Source: an uncultured Megasphaera sp. (GTDB lineage: Bacteria; Bacillota; Negativicutes; Veillonellales; Megasphaeraceae). Taken from it: 7,121 nucleotides of DNA. Positions within the stretch are counted from its first letter, which is position 1. Every line of letters starts with the position of its first letter. The stretch covers positions 1 to 7,121 of the forward strand of contig CABQJB010000103.1 in the NCBI GenBank assembly GCA_902464195.1, written 5' to 3'. The position numbers and the translations under genes are program-made. The notes below the pieces were generated by a model that was not told the origin of the DNA, ran no database searches, and was given only the letters and a program-made list of their open reading frames with translations. Of the stretch, positions 4,985-7,121 are shown one piece after another.

Positions 4985-5671
4985 CTAAACCAGGTCTTGC
5001 AGGCGCAAGTAAACGACAAAGCAGCTCAGGGCCAGCATGATGATGATGCCCACATAGTCGCGGCCTTTGGGGCGGACATTGCTCATGAAGCTGTGTTCGT
5101 TGCTGCCGAAGCCGCGTAATTCCAGGCTGAGGGCCATCGTTTCCGACCGGCCCAGGGACTTGAGCATCAGCGGCTGGACGACGCTCATATAATTGATGAC
5201 TTTCTTAAAGACATTGCCCTTCGTCGACAGGCCCCGGCAGGCCTGGGCTTCCTGGACGGCCTTGCTTTCGGCGATGAAATCGGGCACGAAGCGCAGGGCC
5301 GCCGTGAACATAAAGGCATATTCATAAGGAATCTTGATCTGCTTGACCAGGGCTGCCGTCAAATCCTGCAGGCGCGTCGTCGTCAGCAAGATAATGAAGA
5401 CGATGGTCATGGCCAGCATGCGCAGGCCCGTGACATAAGCCGATTCCAGGGACCCGCCGCCCAGGAGCTGGACGACAGCCAGGAAGACGGCGAAGACGGC
5501 CAGGCTGAAGACGGCCTTGATGTTGCGCGACAGGCTGCCGCATAATCCTAAGAGGATGAGTTCGATGACGACTAAGATGACCAGGGGCAGCGTCGTATGC
5601 ATGACCAGGGCCCAGAAAGAAAAGGCGAAGGTGCCAATCAATTTCGTAACAGGGACCAAATTCTTCATCAT
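4985..5671 (-). CDS. ecfT: ECF transporter transmembrane component EcfT
   Basis: This 228-residue membrane protein couples the two ATPase domains to the S component in an energy-coupling-factor vitamin/amino-acid importer. It has hydrophobic segments at about 12-45, 52-72, 80-98, 115-130 and 205-222. The long cytoplasmic coupling region contains the two family motifs, here ACRG (144-147) and ELRGFG (184-189), whose Arg residues sit in grooves of the ATPases. The length is slightly short of the usual 240-270 residues but complete. The ATG at 5671 overlaps the ecfA stop by four bases (ATGA), with GGAGG nine bases upstream inside ecfA, which implies translational coupling. A second ATG follows directly. 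Its stop TAG overlaps the ribosome binding site region of the fusion gene. Regulation is by the Trp T-box upstream of ecfA. Confidence 0.93.
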   Translation of the reverse strand: MMKNLVPVTKLIGTFAFSFWALVMHTTLPLVILVVIELILLGLCGSLSRNIKAVFSLAVFAVFLAVVQLLGGGSLESAYVTGLRMLAMTIVFIILLTTTRLQDLTAALVKQIKIPYEYAFMFTAALRFVPDFIAESKAVQEAQACRGLSTKGNVFKKVINYMSVVQPLMLKSLGRSETMALSLELRGFGSNEHSFMSNVRPKGRDYVGIIIMLALSCFVVYLRLQDLV

Positions 5672-6483
5672 TTTTTCATACCTCCAATCCGTTCCAGCAT
5701 GGCTGCCGTAAATTCTTTCATCGATTTACAATAAGGAAAATCAGGGACCGCCATGGACAAGGCGACGGCATCGGGCCGGCTCAGGCCCAGGTCATATAAA
5801 TCATCGCGCTGGGTGAACAATTCCTGCGGCGTCCCGTCAAAGGCCTTGGTATGATTGCCGATGACCAGGACACGCTGACAGTATTCGGCGAAAATATCCA
5901 TATCATGGCTGATGATGAGGATAGTCATGCCCTTTTTATTGAGGTCTGTCAGCAAGGCCATGAGCTGGTCTTTGTCTTCACTGTCCTGGCCGCTCGTCGG
6001 TTCATCTAGGACAATGTATTTCGTATGCATGGCGATGGCCGAGGCAATGGCGACGCGCTGTTTTTCACCGCGGTTCAGGTTGGGCGGATAGGCTTCAGCC
6101 AGTTCCGTCAGTTCCGTCGCAGCCAGAGCATCGTCGACGGCCTGACGGATCTCGTCGCGGCTCATGCCCAGCTGCTGCGGCCCATAGGCCACTTCTTCGC
6201 GGACCGTCGGCCGGAACATCTGCCGTTCCGGCCGCTGGAAGACGTAGCCCATGAAATGGCTGCGCACGGAAGCATCGTCATCATTGATGACCTTGCCGTC
6301 ATACAGGATTTCACCGGATACGGGCTTTTCCAGCCCCATGAGCAGGCGCGTCACTGTCGTCTTGCCGCAGCCGTTGCGGCCGCCGAGACCGATGAATTCG
6401 CCCTCACCGATCTGTACATTTACATGTTCCAATACGGGCACGCCATTACCGTAGTTGAAACTGACATCTTTCATTTCCAGCAT
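5668..6483 (-). CDS. ecfA: ECF transporter ATPase EcfA (Trp T-box operon)
   Basis: This 271-residue cytoplasmic ABC ATPase is expected to pair with the ATPase domain of the fusion protein and power uptake through EcfT. Motifs, numbered from the chosen ATG: Walker A GRNGCGKT (35-42), Q-loop FQRP (82-85, Gln83), signature region NLNRGE (135-140) in place of LSGGQ, Walker B YIVLDEP (156-162), D-loop SGQD (164-167), H193. The degenerate signature suggests that one of the two ATP sites works differently. A longer frame opens at TTG (6513), inside the leader terminator's T-run. The ATG at 6483 is preferred because it follows a GGGG-rich Shine-Dalgarno sequence (6498-6491) at normal spacing and matches the usual ATPase N-terminus. 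It is the first gene of the operon and ends in a 4-base overlap with ecfT. Confidence 0.94.
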   Translation of the reverse strand: MLEMKDVSFNYGNGVPVLEHVNVQIGEGEFIGLGGRNGCGKTTVTRLLMGLEKPVSGEILYDGKVINDDDASVRSHFMGYVFQRPERQMFRPTVREEVAYGPQQLGMSRDEIRQAVDDALAATELTELAEAYPPNLNRGEKQRVAIASAIAMHTKYIVLDEPTSGQDSEDKDQLMALLTDLNKKGMTILIISHDMDIFAEYCQRVLVIGNHTKAFDGTPQELFTQRDDLYDLGLSRPDAVALSMAVPDFPYCKSMKEFTAAMLERIGGMKK

Positions 6484-6511
6484 CTTTCTCTCCCCTTCTA
6501 TTTGAAGACAC

Positions 6512-6549
6512 AAAAAAACCTTCCGTCCCTATACAGGGACGAAAGGTTT
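6512..6549 (-). terminator. T-box regulated attenuator terminator (Trp leader)
   Basis: On the minus strand AAACCTT (6549-6543) and CGTCCCT (6541-6535) pair with AGGGACG (6530-6524) and AAGGTTT (6522-6516), with one C/A mismatch and a 4-base loop. A seven-T run ends it at 6512. It lies about 30 bases before the ecfA start. Confidence 0.92.
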
Positions 6550-6794
6550 GATTTCTTCCGCGGTGCCACCCAGATTGACTCAGTGAGTCCAGCTCTACAT
6601 GTACGGCATAAGCGATACACGTTTCTTTGATAGCGGTGGAAATACACCGTCGCACCCTACTGGTCACCGTTCAGGCCGCATCTCCCGAATCCATTCTACC
6701 CGCCGGTCCGTGCCGAACTCCCACTGCCATCGGCTCGCTGGAACTGCCACATCGGATATACTCGTTTCGTTCATCGACAAATCCATTTAGATTT
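6512..6794 (-). promoter_or_regulatory. T-box leader, specifier TGG (tryptophan)
   Basis: This leader would allow read-through into the ECF operon when tRNA-Trp is uncharged. On the minus strand Stem I has a lower helix CGAA (6769-6766) with TTCG (6689-6686) and an upper helix TATCCG (6758-6753) with CGGGTA (6702-6697). Between them lies the specifier loop, with ACGAGTA on the 5' side and GAA-TGG-A (6696-6690) on the 3' side. AGTA/GAA is the usual S-turn, TGG (6693-6691) is the codon, and A follows it. The AG-bulge/distal-loop signature AGCGAGCC...GTGGGAG is present. A GACTC/GAGTC hairpin lies at 6589-6577. The T-box motif GGGTGGCACCGCGG (6571-6558) carries TGGC, complementary to a G73-CCA end, which fits tRNA-Trp and not tRNA-Cys or tRNA-Met. 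Codon, discriminator match and TrpP-like gene content agree. Confidence 0.93.
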
Positions 6795-6800
6795 TGCTTT

Positions 6801-6830
6801 ATTATATACTTGCTATGCACCTATTGTCAA
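6801..6830 (-). promoter_or_regulatory. Promoter of the Trp T-box / ECF operon
   Basis: On the minus strand a perfect -35 box TTGACA (6830-6825) and a perfect -10 box TATAAT (6806-6801) are separated by 18 bases. Transcription starts near 6794. It is back-to-back with the SAM-riboswitch promoter; the -35 boxes are about 41 bases apart. Confidence 0.88.
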
Positions 6831-6871
6831 GGACTTATCCCCGGTTAACAGGTTCGCATCAGCCTGCCCCC

Positions 6872-6899
6872 TTGACAAATTACGCATCCATGATAAACT
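6872..6899 (+). promoter_or_regulatory. Promoter of the SAM riboswitch unit
   Basis: The -35 box TTGACA (6872-6877) is perfect. The best -10 is TAAACT (6894-6899) at a 16-base spacing, a weaker match. Transcription would start near 6906, about 20 bases before the aptamer. Confidence 0.65.
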
Positions 6900-6925
6900 A
6901 AGAATCAAGACAACTTTAGACGACA

Positions 6926-7059
6926 TTTATCCAGAGTGGTGGAGGGACTGGCCCTATGAAACCCGGCAACCGACGATGACGGTGCCAATTCCTGCGGATT
7001 ATTCCGAGAGATAAAGAATCAGCAAACAACCTCTTTCTCTTTCGGAAAGAGGTCTTTTT
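6926..7059 (+). promoter_or_regulatory. SAM-I (S-box) riboswitch with expression platform
   Basis: The aptamer closes with P1 TTTATC (6926-6931) and GATAAA (7010-7015). Inside it are the conserved S-box blocks AGAGTGGTGGAGGGACTGGCC (in 6933-6953), GAAACCCGGCAACC (6958-6971), GGTGCCAATTCC (6981-6992) and the closing CCGAGAGATAA. SAM binding is known to favour the terminator, so the downstream gene is expressed when SAM is low. The controlled gene starts beyond 7121 and is not visible; methionine synthesis, methionine uptake or SAM synthase are the usual targets. Confidence 0.95.
7029..7059 (+). terminator. SAM riboswitch terminator
   Basis: ACCTCTTTC (7029-7037) pairs perfectly with GAAAGAGGT (7045-7053), with a 7-base loop, followed by CTTTTT. 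It is the OFF structure of the S-box. Confidence 0.92.
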
Positions 7060-7121
7060 GATGGATAAAATGACGGAACAGGATGGTCTATATTCCTAAT
7101 AAAATATAGAATAATATAGAC
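7060..7121 (+). other. Leader between the SAM terminator and an unseen gene, with an AT-rich inverted repeat
   Basis: GTCTATATT (7086-7094) and AATATAGAC (7113-7121) form a perfect 9-bp inverted repeat with an 18-base spacer, ending at the window edge. No ribosome binding site and start for a full gene is seen before 7121. Confidence 0.4.

Noticed and set aside
6484..6513. N-terminal extension of EcfA starting at TTG (6513)
   Set aside because: The TTG lies in the T-run of the attenuator terminator, and the ATG at 6483 has the proper ribosome binding site and family-like N-terminus.
6025..6630. 201-residue open frame on the plus strand across ecfA and the Trp T-box
   Set aside because: It crosses an ATPase gene and a structured leader on the opposite strand. 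It has no ribosome binding site and shows no family resemblance.
6678..6680. TGC (Cys) as specifier codon of the second T-box
   Set aside because: It looked plausible by position, but it gives no lower helix. The TGG reading has paired helices on both sides and agrees with the TGGC bulge, whereas tRNA-Cys would need TGGA.
7061..7099. 12-codon ORF after the SAM terminator (MDKMTEQDGLYS)
   Set aside because: Its only ribosome-binding-like sequence is the terminator stem itself. It is more likely part of the untranslated leader.

Overview
The window looks like chromosomal DNA from a mid-to-high GC Firmicute-type bacterium, most likely a Negativicutes member such as Megasphaera or a relative. 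The reasons are a one-piece tmRNA with tag AKENNFALAA, two T-box leaders, a SAM-I (S-box) riboswitch, strong GGAGG ribosome binding sites, TTGACA/TATAAT promoters, and intergenic regions filled with short GC-rich palindromes and heptamer repeats. The genus is inferred from style and not proven.

Layout. Positions 1-50 are the edge of a repeat cluster. Positions 71-525 hold the tmRNA gene ssrA with its own promoter and terminator. Positions 527-720 are repeats with no gene. Positions 751-1067 carry a promoter and a T-box leader whose best specifier is ATC (Ile). It controls an MFS transporter of the anion:cation symporter type (1118-2455, + strand). Positions 2456-2947 are a convergent intergenic region with three heptamer arrays, four GTAGGGGC palindromes, a 143-bp unit with inverted ends, and terminators for both directions.

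On the minus strand, 6830 down to 2948 is one transcription unit: promoter, T-box leader with specifier TGG (Trp), ecfA ATPase, ecfT transmembrane component, and a 674-residue protein. That protein joins a TrpP-like S component, a second ECF ATPase domain and an intact SGNH/GDSL hydrolase. All four parts of an energy-coupling-factor tryptophan importer are therefore encoded by three genes, switched on when tRNA-Trp is uncharged, with an esterase-type enzyme attached to one ATPase.

Divergently, at 6872-7059, a promoter, SAM-I aptamer and terminator lead into a gene beyond the window, presumably for methionine or SAM supply. Three amino-acid-sensing RNA switches (Ile, Trp, SAM) thus sit in about 7 kb.

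The most unusual item is the S component-ATPase-SGNH fusion. Its seam is a CTG codon where a free-standing GDSL protein would be expected to start, and the two ATPases carry motif changes that fall in the same composite ATP site. The second item is the heptamer/palindrome repeat family, which fills most of the gene-free DNA and reaches the stop codon of the fusion gene.
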